Below are positions 50,436 through 62,600 of a stretch of 64,000 nt of DNA, piece after piece. This stretch comes from Moniliophthora roreri (lineage: Eukaryota > Basidiomycota > Agaricomycetes > Agaricales > Marasmiaceae). Under the pieces are notes generated by a model. The model made no database searches and was not told where the DNA came from. It worked only from the letters and a program-made list of their open reading frames with translations. Position 1 is the stretch's first letter; the number at the start of each line of letters is the position of its first letter. Both the position numbers and the translations under genes were made by a program. The DNA lies in NCBI GenBank assembly GCA_001466705.2, contig LATX02000057.1, forward strand, positions 310,001 to 374,000, in the 5' to 3' direction.

Positions 50436-52154
50436 TTAAGAAACGGGAGTCATGGGTACTGAAATAGAGATCGGGACTGGTAGAGCTGTTGGTAGATCTG
50501 CAGGCGCTTTCGCGGATGGCTTCTCCTCTATAGGAGGCTGGACAGGAGCAGAAGCCACAGGCGTCGGTGTAATATCCGGCTGCGTAGCTGGTGTACTGTC
50601 TCCAGCAGCCGGCTTCTCGACAACGCCTTGAGGTTGCGATTTCCCGGCTTCAGGCTGCTCACTACCATTGGTAGGAGGTGCCGGTGCCGGGGTGGGTGCT
50701 GGTGTAGGTACCGGTGGTGGTGGTGAGAAATCCCAAGGGCGAGGAACTAGTGCCGCTGGCATCACCCTATATTAAGATTCAGTCCACGCTCAACCAATAC
50801 ACAGGAAGTCGCCGTTACCAAGTCGCCGCACAGATCACCCCTTTGCCTTTATCCTGGCCCTTGATGTTGTTAAATTCAAAATCAATAAATTGGGCCATGT
50901 ATCGAACGAAAGGCAGGATTTCGCGGACGCCATTATTAATCATAGACAGTGCAGACAGGAAGTTGACGACAGTGCCCGAAATGGAGTGAACGCTCTGATC
51001 GATAGACTTGATCAGCAACGAAGCAGATCGAGGAAAGCTTGAAACTCACATTTAGGTAGACAATGGAAGGTGGAGGTAGCAAAATCTCCAGACCCCACCA
51101 ATCTGTTCGTACTTCGTCAGGAGAGTGTAGCGAAAAGGCAAAACGATTACTCACAAGTAATCACCGACATTCGGTCAGTTGGAGGATAGACACCAGCATG
51201 ATCAGGGTATATTGCTTGCCCAGTAGCATATCCTAACGCCATGAGCTGAGGCGTTATCTGCTGGATACCATTGATGACAGTTTCAGCAGTCGGAACTGCT
51301 CCTGCAAGCAAACCCTTCCCATCTCCTGGTTGACCCAGGCCGAAATCAGACGTCGATATGAACTCCACTACACGCATTTCGCTGAACAATTCCGCTAACT
51401 TGTCGATGGGAGCCGTTGCCAACTGCGTTATACCAAACGACGAAGAAGATGTCTGTTCATCGGAGCTGCTCGAAAGCTTTGCGAAGTGCAAATTATGTTC
51501 CTCAGCATCTGTGTGCTCAAGGCAGACGGCATGGATCGGAACAGCACCCTTGGACTTGGGTGCATCGGGGTGTTCTTCGTCGATAGTAGGAAGACTGCGA
51601 AGATGGGATATCACCTTGTTCGCCGATTTGGGCTTCAGCAGTTGGGACTTGAGTTTGCTCATCTGAGGCTTCGCAGTGACTGCTGTCAAGGACGGTGATG
51701 CCTTGCTGGGGCCCACAATAAGCGTCCGAACTATGAGCGCAGATTCCTGAGCTCGTCTGTCAGAACGACTCATCGGTTTTGCAAGACGCTTGGACAGAGC
51801 AGCATGCGCTTTCTCCTTCTTCTGATGCTCCTCAACCAAAGACAAGGTATGCTTGTGTTCATCATGATGAGATGCAAAGGAGAATGTCTTGAAGGAAAAC
51901 CGTCTGCCCCTCGGTTTTGTCAATGATTCATTCGGTTCGGAGGTAACGGGAGATAATGGAAGTGGAACTTCAATCGGCGCTGACTGCGAAAATTCTGTGT
52001 CAGCTGGAGGGTTAGATGGGGAGGTGGACGGGGTGTCGTCGACAGGTTCTGCTCCCTCGTCAGGCTTGGTGTCATCCTTGGTAACGCCGGCTGCGACAGA
52101 CTCGGCTTCGACTTGAGTCTGAGGCGTTGCTGAGAAGTAACCGAGAAAACCCAT
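50436..52154 (-). CDS. Unrecognised protein with conserved-looking core
   Basis: The ATG at 52154 (MGFLGYFSATPQTQVEAE) is chosen because the longer frame begins with a non-ATG codon. A disordered acidic and basic N-terminus (KPRGRRFSFKTFSFASHHDE) is followed by helical segments. The core reads LATAPIDKLAELFSEMRVVE, INGIQQITPQLMALGYATGQ, YPPTDRMSVIT, WWGLEILLPPPSIVYL, ISGTVVNFLSALSMINNGVR and FVRYMAQFIDFEFNNIKGQD. The C-terminal 100 residues are Pro/Ala-rich with repeated PAP. I do not know the family; the core looks like an amphipathic helical domain with no clear membrane span. Three introns near 50765-50815, 51016-51050 and 51104-51155. It is divergent to SSU1 (194 bp between starts). Confidence 0.65.
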
Positions 52155-52275
52155 CAGCGTGCCGGACACGGGAATACGGAGGAGGATGAGAAACGGAGGA
52201 GGATCAGATGGACGTACTTATGGACGTCACAACGAAGTGCGCACGGACCCCGAATTCCGAATTCCTAACGATCCA

Positions 52276-52282
52276 TATAAAA
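52276..52282 (+). promoter_or_regulatory. TATA box of the SSU1-type gene
   Basis: TATAAAA, 73 nt before the ATG at 52349, in the short space shared with the divergent minus-strand gene. Confidence 0.45.
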
Positions 52283-52348
52283 CTTTGTTCCAACTTCAGG
52301 CTTCTTCTTGCCTTGCACTTTAGCTCCCGCGTTCCAGCAGCACTTGAA

Positions 52349-53945
52349 ATGGCTACCGATGACAATCCTACTCATTATCGATCTATCAAAGAAATCATTA
52401 GGTCGGTTACTTTGCCGGTCATTTCCATTTTTGTTCAAGCTCTTCTAATGCACTCAATAGACATTTCACCCCAGCATGGCAAGTCAAGATCCTTGTCCTT
52501 CCATTGCTTATGTTTATGATGACGATGCTGAACGAAGGTTCGCGGTGACCATGGGTGGGTCTTTTTCTGGACAATCTTCCGTTCTACGGCCGCGAGCTGA
52601 TTTTGTCCGTCAACAGGTACAGGGTCCATAAGCCTGCTTTTCTACGCGTTTCCCTATGGACACGACTCAGAAGCCACGAATATCATGTCGCTTGTGTTTT
52701 TCTTTCTCAACCTCGCTTTATTCACCCTTTTCACCGTCATTTCCATCGCTCGCTACGTCATATTTCCTGGTGTTTGGTCGACTATGCTCTCGCACCCTGT
52801 ACAGAGTCTATATACAGGAACGTTTCCAATGGGCGCGACAACACTCTTTAATATTGCCGTGAACTTGATCAACCAACGTTATCATTTTGGCGGTAAAGGA
52901 TTCCTCTACACTATATGGGTGGTATGGTGGCTCGATGTTGCCATATCTATCATTTGTTGCTGGGGAATGCTGCACGTCATGTAGGTACTTCGCGTAACAT
53001 CTTCAGACCTGTATCACTGAACTCGCTGTATCAGGCAAACTACACATAATCATTCTTTGGAGCGAATGACTGCAGCATGGCTTCTCCCAGTAGTCACCCT
53101 TATTGTCGCATCTTCGTCAGGAGGCGTTCTGGCACCAGCACTACATGCGCATAACCCATCTTACGCTCTCCTCACCGAGACTTTCTCGATGTTTATGGTG
53201 ACCATTGGGCTGGCTCTTGCCCTCATGTTGCTAACGGTGTACCTAATGCGGTTGATCATCCACGGTCTACCACCCGGTGCAACTATCATTTCCGTCTTTT
53301 TACCGCTAGGCCCGACCGGTCAAGCTGGATATTCCATACTCCTAGGTGGCCAATACTTCAAGTCGGTCCTACCTCTGGGCTATGGATCATCCGAGGTCTT
53401 AAATTCCCGTACGGCTGGCGAAAACGTCAATGTTATCTGCGTTTGTATCGCTTTCGTACTTTGGTCACTTGCCTCCATGTGGTTCATCTTTGCATTGATG
53501 GGCGTTCAACACGTTCTACGTCGCTCGCGGATACCTTTCAAAGTACCGTTCTGGGGTTTGATCTTCCCTAATGTACGTTTGTCCTGAGAATTTTGAATTA
53601 CAGCTCACTGAATGTGCGCAGGGTGTATACGCAAACCTGACCATCAGCTTGGGAAATACCTTTGATTCACCTTTCTTCCATATATGGGGCAGCATTTATG
53701 CAGGCATGACATTGCTTTTGTGGACCCTTGTAGCGATACGGACCGTCATCATGGTGTACACCACGGAGATCTTTGAAGCACCATGTTTAGAAGATGTGGA
53801 CCTGGGTCGGATTACACCTGTAAACGGGAACGCTGCGCCCGTCGCCCCATTCCCCCGTTCTTTGAAAGAAAGAGCAACCCCGACGCGATGGGATGGTCGG
53901 GACGCGTCAACTTCACGCTCACGGGAGACATTTCCTAATCTATAG
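52349..53945 (+). CDS. SSU1: Sulfite efflux pump / TDT-family transporter
   Basis: The start MATDDNPTHYRSIKEIIRHF joins across two introns to give HFTPAWFAVTMGTGSISLLF, the hallmark N-terminus of the Ssu1/TehA family. About ten membrane segments follow (IMSLVFFFLNLALFTLFTVI; LYTIWVVWWLDVAISIICCW; AAWLLPVVTLIVASSSGGV; TFSMFMVTIGLALALMLLTV; VICVCIAFVLWSLASMWFIF). It also has ILLGGQYFKSVLPLGYG and the signature FWGLIFPNGVYANLTISLG. The hydrophilic tail ends SRETFPNL. It should export sulfite at the plasma membrane; malate transport is an alternative in this family. The intron 52479-52537 uses a GC donor (GCAAGT). Confidence 0.9.
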
Positions 53946-54399
53946 TTATGTTATATACCCAGCAATGGAATCCTTGTATTCGACGAATAGATAGTCTCCT
54001 GTAAGCAGATGGAATGTATACCCTTTTTGAGGTAAGGAGTAGATAATCACCTGTAACGAATAGATGATAGATGGCGATTTGCTGGCTCGCCCAGTCCAGC
54101 TCTAGTGTTTGACCTCGGTTTGACCCGTTCTCAGTAGTTCCGTTGCCCGAATGCCGTGTGTGTCCAAATGTAGCCCGGCACGTGAGTTACCTTCCTTCTT
54201 AACCACCGCCAAAGACTGTATTCCGAACAACAAGCCCAGAACATGCCATTCCTCTCACAAGGATGATCTCAAGCTGACGAACGAACACTGTAATTACTCG
54301 CTAGTATGTTCCGTCGTTGAGTCTAGTCGGCAACGGTCTCGACAGCATGTTAATATAAAAGAGTGCGTCATAGAGAGTGTATAGCTATCCTTCTTGAAC
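53946..54399. other. Intergenic spacer
   Basis: 3' end of SSU1 and promoter of the next gene. No site recognised. Confidence 0.4.
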
Positions 54400-55668
54400 A
54401 TGAGCTTTCTTCGCCAGATATTCTTCACTGCCTCACTTCCCGTCTGTAATCGACGATTAATTTCGTCCCTGATCGAGCCCACAAAGCCTTCTAAAATTTT
54501 CAGAGCGGATGGACCTGGTGCACCCGATATCTATTCGTTCTTTGAAAAGCAGACGTCGTCTTGGTGAGTATTCTCGAATTCACTTAATTTCTAGGTGTCT
54601 GAACGGGCTAGCGCATCCAGGCAGCATCTTTTGGTCGACCCCAAGACCTCTGAAAGTGTTATCATCGATCCTGTGCTGGATTACAACCCTGCGTCTGGGA
54701 CCGTCTCAATGGAAACTGCAGATGGACTTTTAGATTTCGCAGAGCAGCAAGGCTTGAAGATCAGCCGTGTCCTGTTCGTCGAAACTCTTTTCCTCGCTAG
54801 AAGGCATGCTGATTATCTGTCTAGCGAAACTCACGCCCATGCGGACCACCTGAGCGCCTCACAATACTACAAGAAAACTTTAGGGAACATTTCCGTTTGC
54901 ATTGGACATCGCATTACGCAGGTGCAAAGTTACTTTGCTCCCCGCTATGGCTTTGGGCCAAAAGACATGGAGAAGGCATTTGACCAATACTTGAAGGATG
55001 ACGAGGAGTTCACGTTTGGATCTATTTCTGGGAAGGTTGTTCATCTCCCAGGTCATACACCTGTATGGAATTTGCACTTTCTTACCTACTCTTACCTACA
55101 GTCCCTAACATACTGTCTCTTGACAACGCAGGATCATATTGGTTACATTGTCGGCAGGAATGTTTTCGTTGGGGACTCTCTTTTTATGGTAAGCCCTGTA
55201 CTGATCATTTTGTAGCACACTTTTGGAGCTGACTTTGGTTCACAGCCTGATTTAGGTTCAGCTCGTGTTGATTTTCCCGGCGGGAATGCGAAAGATCTAT
55301 TTAACGTGGATTATTCTACTTTGCACAAAACACAGCTATTCTAACATTTCGTCGAATAGTCAATAACTCGTCTGCTCTCTCTCCCGGATGACTACCGTAT
55401 TTTCGTTGGGCACGATTACCCTTCGAACCGAGAGGAGGATTGTATCGCCACGGTCGGGAACCATAAAGAGCTGAACAAGCATTGCAAGGTCGGAACTACC
55501 GAACAACAATTTATCGAGTTTCGAGAGGCGAGAGACAATGTTCTTGGTGCCCCTCGACTTCTCCATCCGTCCCTGCAAGTCAACATCCGAGCTGGAAGAT
55601 TACCTCCAGTTGATGGTGCCGGACGCATTCTTATGAAGATACCAGTACGAATAGCAAATCAGAAGTAG
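54400..55668 (+). CDS. Metallo-beta-lactamase-fold hydrolase, persulfide dioxygenase (ETHE1)-like
   Basis: The start MSFLRQIFFTASLPVCNRRL resembles a mitochondrial presequence. Splicing at 54555-54602 gives YSFFEKQTSSCASRQHLLVD, then ESVIIDPVLDYNPASG. A second intron restores LETHAHADHLSASQYYKKT, the HxHxDH metal motif. The later metal ligands are HLPGHTPDHIGYIV with GDSLFMPDLGSARVDFPGGN, and IFVGHDYPSNREE. The CDS ends MKIPVRIANQK at 55666-55668. ETHE1-type enzymes oxidise glutathione persulfide to sulfite; the neighbouring sulfite exporter SSU1 would make this context attractive, but that link is only an inference. All metal-binding residues are present. Confidence 0.82.
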
Positions 55669-55815
55669 CCTTAAGTGTTTGAATTTAGTACTGGATGAAC
55701 ATGTATGGATCGGTTACTTTAGAGCCAAGTGAAAGACTACGCTTTCAGCTTCCTTTTCACGATACATAGTTCTTTGAGTATTTGGGGATCACACAAAGTA
55801 AGATACACTGAAAAT

Positions 55816-56514
55816 CTACTCTAACGCTCGTTCAACTAGCCGGTCGACCGCAATCTCGTCTCCGTAACCGGATATGACAGATGGTAGATAATCCCACCAG
55901 TCGTTCATGTCCTTGATATCTCTGGTGTTCCTAGCCTTCAGAGCTTCCCAATACTCCGGATAGAATCCCGCCATTTCCCAGTCAATGATTCCGGTTATTA
56001 TCAAACGTCCATCTGAGGTATCGGTGTCCATGACATTACGTGGATGGAGATCTCCATGGGTGAGGACGATGGAATAGTTATCGCGCAGCAACGACCGCAG
56101 CCAACGACAATAGCTTCAGGAGATCCGCGGGTGAGATATGGAAGTAAGGAAGTTGCTGAACTCGGCCATGGAATGCATGGCGGCTGTAGAGACTCTTGCG
56201 GTCATACGAGTATCTTTGCACACGTGTCACGACAAGCCGCCTAGTAAACATTGAGGGGGTAAGGGGAGGCTTCGCAATCGCATTAATATGTCCTGCAAAT
56301 CCTCCTGGACCGCTCGCTTTTGCACATGCATCAAAGCCGGCCAACGATCCTGCAGAGTATAACCCGATATGCGTGACATGAAGAAAATGGACGTCGTCCC
56401 GATTCGAACCAGAGCGAATGGAGTTGAGATGGGGGTGTCTGGTGCATGACTAGCTAAATACTGGAGTACGGTGGTTTTATCTTCATTCATGTCAGGGCCT
56501 ATTTTGGCTATCAT
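55816..56514 (-). CDS. Aminoglycoside-phosphotransferase-like (APH fold) protein
   Basis: Minus strand. The N-terminal kinase lobe reads MIAKIGPDMNEDKTTVLQYL, STPFALVRIGTTSIFFMSRI and GYTLQDRWPAL. The catalytic Brenner motif is IVLTHGDLHPRNVM, and the metal motif is LIITGIIDWEMAGFYPEYWE. The CDS ends DRLVERALE. Introns fall around 56078-56260, joining the SLYSRHAFHGRVQQLPYF part to CRWLRSLLRDNYS. This is one of the large fungal APH families that phosphorylate small molecules or are of unknown function; it is not evidence for drug resistance. The true start is uncertain: sequence before MIAK also fits the fold (AVVGIGTD), so an upstream exon is likely, possibly from 56618 (MPETSENLNYTAPF). Confidence 0.75.
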
Positions 56515-57144
56515 ATCCGTGCCAATTCCAACTACAGCTCGGGAATGTCTGTGTCAAAGCGTCTTGCCAGAAGACAAGAGGTGAAGAAGGGAGCTGTGTA
56601 GTTCAGGTTCTCAGAAGTTTCTGGCATAAGGGTATAACGACGCGACGACGCTAGGTGAGGAATGATCGGTCGGTGCAAAACGCCGAGATGAGATGAGATG
56701 AAGATGAGATTTGTTTTGTTCTGAAGGACATCTTCGTTCCCTAAGCATCGTAAGCATTAAGACATGGGAGATAGTAGACCAATCAGACCTTTTCTGAAAG
56801 CGCTCGTTCTCTTGTTCCCGTAACTTATGGCGAAGTACGAAGAGGAAAGTTTTTGAAGAATAGGCTCTAGCTCAGTACCAGGATTATCCTTGAATCTTGC
56901 TAAATTGATTAAGAACGGAGTTGTTAAGCCCAGTATAAGCTGGGATATACACCATCGTGACTCGTAGTGGTGAGGAGGAAGGGCGTATCACTTGGACCTA
57001 GCTGGGTCATCGCTCTCACCACGTATAACGAAAACACTCAGATCTGAGAAGATAAAAGATCAATCTGTCATCTTATCTACATACCAGTTCACTTGCATAG
57101 TAGGCCCAAACCTCTCTCACTACCCAGTTCGTGTATTACTACCC
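56515..57144. other. Intergenic spacer
   Basis: May include the first exon of the minus-strand APH-like gene. A GATGA/GATGAA short repeat lies near 56681-56710. Nothing else. Confidence 0.4.
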
Positions 57145-58263
57145 ATGCCTGGTGTCAAGCGTATCCGTTCCTCCGAGGATTTTCACGAATCCAAACATAA
57201 ATGTGCCCTGCAGGAAGTTATTGAAGGCTGTCACCGGCCAGCAGACAATTCTGATGCCTTGAGCACCTTAAAAATCGAAGAAGACGAGCAACATACAGTA
57301 CACTCTCCCGTGGGTAATTGCCTTCTTTTCAATTGGGAAAAAGGTAAAACTGATGACTCTTCCAGCTGATTTTGCCTTTACGCGCATTGGTACACATTGG
57401 AGCAGACTGAAGCTGAAGACTGTAGTCATCTAGTGAACCTCTCAAGTTCCGGTTATGGTGCAGTGGGCTAAGTCATGATAGCGGCGATTCGTACAGTGCT
57501 TTACACGGGGACACAGGAGAAGAAACATGGGTGCGCGGATTTTCCTCTAGTGTACTCAACCTCTGTCTGGTTTTCATATATTGCGTGCATCATTAGGCAG
57601 ACCATATCACGTCGTTACAAGACTGTGGAGAAGTGTTAGTACGCAATTATGCACGTCGAGGATCCACCGCTTGGGAAGATATTACTCCCCAAGTCTCCCG
57701 CTTCCTAGTCGACCATCCTGCAAATTCCTCATCCTCACTCGACGCCACAGAGTCTTTATACAGTAGGCTTTCTGTCAGGTCAAGATGGAAAAGATCGTCA
57801 TCTTACTGTTTCAGTTATTTATTTGGTATCAACGACTGTGGGTGCACAGACGGAAGATGAACTCGAATCCATCATGGAGACGCTATTTGATGCCATTCAC
57901 GTTTTACACACTACAGCGGTTTGCGAAATCCTTGCGACACGCATCAAAAGTGTCGGAACAAATAAAATAATTCCCAAAAAATCATGGAAATTCACCTGCA
58001 GGCCGTAAACACCTCTATAGCCTCTTGAAAATACACAGAATCCTCAAAACTAAGATAGACTGTGTGCAGAAAGAACTTGATTCGGAAAACCAGGCATTTC
58101 GGACTAGAGGAGGGCAAGTTTTGGAGCGGTACGTCTTTCGTCACTTCACCTCCTACCCCCAACCTAAAATGCCATTCTAACTAGCCTCATTGATCTCTAC
58201 GTGTTCTTGGACCATCTTTCAAGCTTACAGAACGAAATCGAGGGTATTCCAGCAGCCCTATAG
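57145..58263 (+). CDS. Unrecognised multi-exon gene overlapping an inverted-repeat arm
   Basis: Several exons read as protein. MPGVKRIRSSEDFHESKHKC through VHSPV joins at 57313-57365 to ADFAFTRIGTHWSRLKLKT. Further on come SYSALHGDTGEETWVRGFSS, LQDCGEVLVRNYARRGSTAW, EDITPQVSRFLVDHPANSSS and GQDGKDRHLTVSVIYLVSTT, then ETLFDAIHVLHTTAVCEILA. The last exons (58002 onward) give RKHLYSLLKIHRILKTKI and LERLIDLYVFLDHLSSLQNE, ending GIPAAL at 58261-58263. Intron 57950-58001 (52 nt) fits the phase. I do not know the family; the end is helical and charged. Some middle joins are not settled. The exon/intron border at 57949/57950 lies inside the left arm of an inverted repeat. Confidence 0.5.
57912..57985 (+). 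repeat. Left inverted-repeat arm
   Basis: Shares ACAGCGGTTTGCG, CGACACGCATCAAAAGTG, CGGAACAAATAAAA and CCAAAAAATCAT with the reverse complement of 58893-58967. Relative to the other arm it has a short insertion (AAATCCTTG). Confidence 0.75.
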
Positions 58264-59647
58264 GAACGATTATGAATTCTGGGATTCTGGAGTAGGATGT
58301 ATCAGGATCTTCGTTTGGTGTTCATTCAGGAGCTTTATTTAGGAGGTATTCTGGCAGTGTTCGTTTGACTTTGATGAAAAGGTGCGTATCAGGTCTTCCT
58401 AAGTCTTTAACAAATCTTCATAATATCCTCTGGCTTCCTAGTTCCACACAGTTCGCAACTACAAATGGGCTCTCCAATAAACACACCATACTCTCATTTC
58501 ATCCTACACACAAATACCTCCTCTTCTACGACTCTCAGGAGCTCTTATAACACAGTAATCAGGAAGAATTGTTCGGAAACCCGTGTAAACCCAACCCTTC
58601 TCCTCCCAACAACCTCTACCCACCTCAATTTAACATGTACCTCAAGGAATTCTGTACCAATTATCACATACAACAATGTCATTTCCTTTCGTGAGCATGC
58701 CATAGCCCGAGAACTCATGGAAAGACAGCGAGAGAGCATGCTTCGCTAGGCGACAGCCAGTGCGAGTTTCGACACCTTGATGGCCCCGTATTGATTCTTC
58801 AGGCTCAAAGACAGGTCTTAGGTATCTCAAAGGTATATAGAGAAGCAAAACAAGTCTTATCCAGGCCAGTAGAAGGCTAGTATGCGTAGCTCATGATTTT
58901 TTGGATTTTTTTGGAACCATTTTTATTTGTTCCGGCACTTTTGATGCGTGTCGCGCAAACCGCTGTACATAAAGCAGGCGCACGCAAATTCTTATTCATC
59001 GATGTTCCACCGCTTGATCGCACACCCGCAGGCAAGATAGCCCCATTTTCTGTCGTATTTTAAGGTTTAACGGTCCGTAGCGTTGAATATCGATTTCGAG
59101 GTTGATTTCCAGGGACGTGTGCAACACTGGAATGACTTGCTCCTAGATCAGGCATCCGAGTTTGCTTCCACGACGAAGCAGGCAATGACTCGTCTTGTGT
59201 GACAAAAGTACATGCACCTTTCCTCAGCGATTTCCTAGTGAATTGCCACCCAGTCATGGTATCAATCTGTTAACCATTCATTTCTACGACTATTAGACGG
59301 CACGTAGCATGGAGACCGGGGACCTACTAACGGTTTCAGCTGGAACAATCGCATCGCCTACAGTTTCACACTCAGATGCGCATAGCTCCCTCGTATGGAA
59401 TTAATGTAGATATAATAACTTATTGAAGCCTGAGATGAGGCTACAGTACTATATTTCGAGACATGGAGACAGGATCAATCGGGGAAAAACTCTTATTTAG
59501 CGAGCTTGCGAGCGGGAGTCTGCCTAGGGGAGACAGGGAAAAACAGTGAACACGATCGCTACCAAATCACTACATCATCATAGCCACGCAGTCACTTTCC
59601 CCGCTTGACACCGGGAACTCAAAACTGGCTTTCCTCCTATACTATCA
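58264..59647. other. Intergenic region
   Basis: Beyond the right repeat arm I see no gene. Open frames at 58465-58749 and 59060-59257 have no recognisable features. Confidence 0.5.
58893..58967 (-). repeat. Right inverted-repeat arm
   Basis: Inverted copy of 57912-57985, about 0.9 kb away. The innermost part has two CCAAAAAA words. Confidence 0.75.
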
Positions 59648-62600
59648 ATGCCCGGTGCAGGCTACCAGCCTCTTTCGCAGTCCGATGAGGACGTAGCTGA
59701 CGTCGAAGCTCAAGCATCCAATGCTCCCACGACACGTGGACTTCGTCGCGCAGGACGTCCTGGGCATATTGACCTCACAAAGCTGGATAATGCATTCAAG
59801 AGGTGCGTGGGCAATATACATCTTGGTTGCATCTGACACTTTCCTCAGATGGACCGAGTCGATTGCACAGAAGGTGAAGCGCAAGAAGAAGGCGACCACG
59901 GAACATGCCAGGAAGCCCATATATCGAAGCGTTTTTGAACCCACTATTCCTCCATCCTCGACAACTCTGTCAACTTTTGTAAGAATCAAATCAGGGAGAA
60001 AGGAACGAGTCTCATGCCGCTACCCACAGGTCAAGACATTGGACCATAATCCCCCTATGACACAGGCCGAATTTGATACGTAGGTGCTGTTACTTCGAAT
60101 GGCACCGGCACTCATCGCTGCTTCAGTTTGATTCGGTCTGTCAAGAATGCTATATCGGAGGGAATACATCCAAAAATGATCGCCAAAGGTAGTAGTGGGT
60201 CCTATTTCGCCAGAGCGAGGGATGAAGGCGGTCGTGTTCGGACGGTTGCGTACGTTCGTGCACCATTTCAAACTCTTATCGTCGTCTCATTTTCTCTCTC
60301 TCTCTCGTATCTCTCAGTGTTTTCAAGCCAAAGGATGAGGAACCCTACGGTCGCTTGAACCCCAAGGTTAACGAACCAACGCTCGCACCAATACCTCCTC
60401 ACTCATGTTTGCCATAGACCACTAAGTGGATCCACCGTCAATTCCGATGGATTATCCCCTTCGGCCGTGCATGTCTTATTCCCAACTTGAGGTACACTCT
60501 CAAACTACTTTATGAAGACATGACCAATCATTTTGCAGTTACATCTCTGAAGCTGCTGCCTCATTACTTGATGAACGACTCGATTTACACATCGTACCAC
60601 CCACGCGGCTGGTCTCACTTTCTAGCCCTGTGAGTGTCAGAGGCTAGGTGGGTTCTATTCACTTACAGTGGAGCACTAGGCGTTCTTCTATGACTGGTTG
60701 GACCGCAGTGCGGCTAAGAAGGGAAAACCTCTCCCGGAAAAAATAGGCAGTATGCAGTTCTTTTTACATGGGTACACAGGTAATTCCCGCTCGTTTCTTA
60801 ACATGGTACGTCGCTGATACTCGTATCAGATGCGTCAGACTTCCTGCGTAAGCATCCCTGGCCAGGCAGGTCTATTGCGGATACGTTCGACGACTCCACG
60901 CATAGGCAGGGTGGCTTCTCCAAACGTTTACTGAGCGCTCTCAAGGTGGTATGCGGAAAGACTGGTGACACTGACGATCTGTACGACGATTACGAAGACG
61001 AGAGATTATTTGATGCAACAGAGGCAAGCAATGGTCAAGGGATGTTCTATTGGAGTCCCGGACTTCAGCAGAGCTTCCGGGAGGAGCTAGAAAAACTTGT
61101 TATCCTAGGTGAGTTTCCTCACATGCCTAGAACGAACTGCTTATTGACCAGAAGTCAGATTATCTCATGCTCAACACTGACCGTGGAGCCGATAACTACA
61201 TGATCAAGTATTGCGAAGGTGAGGCGGAGAAACATCTCATTGACGTCGCACCTACACGATCGTTGCGTAATGCAATGCCTCAAATGAGCGAATTGCGGAG
61301 GACCGAGTCTACATCAAGTGTGCCTCAAACAACTGCCCAGCCACCCTCTATGATCCCATCCGCTTCATATTCCTCTTCGTCGTGTCCGGAGCCAGGAGAC
61401 TATAAACACAAACCACACATTCACATTGCAGCAATTGATAATTCATTGTCATTCCCCCACGAGCACCCTCAAGGATGGCGTTCGTATACCTATGGATGGT
61501 TGTATCTTCCTGTCAGTGTAATAGGTCGACCGTTCAGCGAGAAGACCCGGAATCACTTCCTACCAATCTTGACGAGTAAGGCATGGTGGGAGGAGACAAC
61601 CTATCAGTTGCAGAAGCTGTTTGCCGTGGATCCCGATTTCAATTTGAAGATGTTCAAGGTGAGTACGAAATACATTTTATGTACTAGGTTACTGATGAAG
61701 ATCTCTCGCAGCGCCAATTGGCTGTCATAAAGGGTAAGTATATCCCCCGATGGATGAAAATGTGTTTCATTAATTGGGTTAAAGGCCAAGCATGGAACAT
61801 TGTTCAGTCACTTAAACACCCTGTAAGCCTCAATCCGGACACACTTCTCACCTACTAATTGCGAACACAGGATGAAGGACCGCTAGAACTAACTCGCCGA
61901 ACCAAAGCATTAGTTTGGGATGATGACGTCGAAATTGAGGCCTTCCACGACGATGCAGATGTTCCATCAAATGACCTACCTGGTACTGGACCTGCCTCAC
62001 CTAAACTGTCTATCAGCAGTGTACCTGTCACACGCCCTCGTCCTCGACGCCAAAGCTCAGGAAGTGACTTCCCACCACCGATGCGTCGGACATCGACAGA
62101 TGCTCGTCCAGTACCCTTTGCAACCAAGTTCCAGAGAATACATCCCGGTACAACTGGTGTAACAATGTTGGAACATTTAGAGAGGTTGGATGCGGTTGAG
62201 GCCAAGCTCCAAAGATTGACGATACAAGAAGAGACGGAGGAAGTAGAGGTGGATGTCGGGGAGGCAAGGTCAGTACCAGTAAAGGATGTAGGGGCGGCAT
62301 TAGCGGAGGGTCAGAATGAGTCTGAACCTGCACCTTCTGGATCCGTTAATATTGCAACTGCGCCAACGTCGCCATTCTCACCGCCAGGAAGCCCGACTTT
62401 AGCGACTTTACCGGAAGACGATGCAAGTTCGGTAGCAGAGGAAGATTTGGTTGCGCTTTCGAAATCTACATCGCACGTTGAAGGGCCTTCTCTGCGACAT
62501 ACTCGGTGGGCAAGTGATGCGAATCGGCGAGGTATAGAGTGGTTTCCCGAGGAGCCAGACACGCCAACGTTGCGGACAGCTATTGTAGAGGTATGTGAAT

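Larger units (their letters stand above)
57912..58967. mobile_element. Putative second inverted-repeat element, about 1.06 kb
   Basis: The arms are of the same style as those at 19196-20506: the outer end begins ACAG, then TTT(C/G), a CCTTG block and A-rich inner words with CCAAAAAATC. The interior includes the last exons of the 57145 gene and no transposase. No target-site duplication was found by eye, so these could also be two separate inverted insertions. Confidence 0.45.

Noticed and set aside
56390..56410. GGTTCGAATC-type B box on the minus strand
   Set aside because: Falls inside the coding sequence VRIGTTSIFF of the APH-like gene, and no tRNA clover-leaf can be folded around it.
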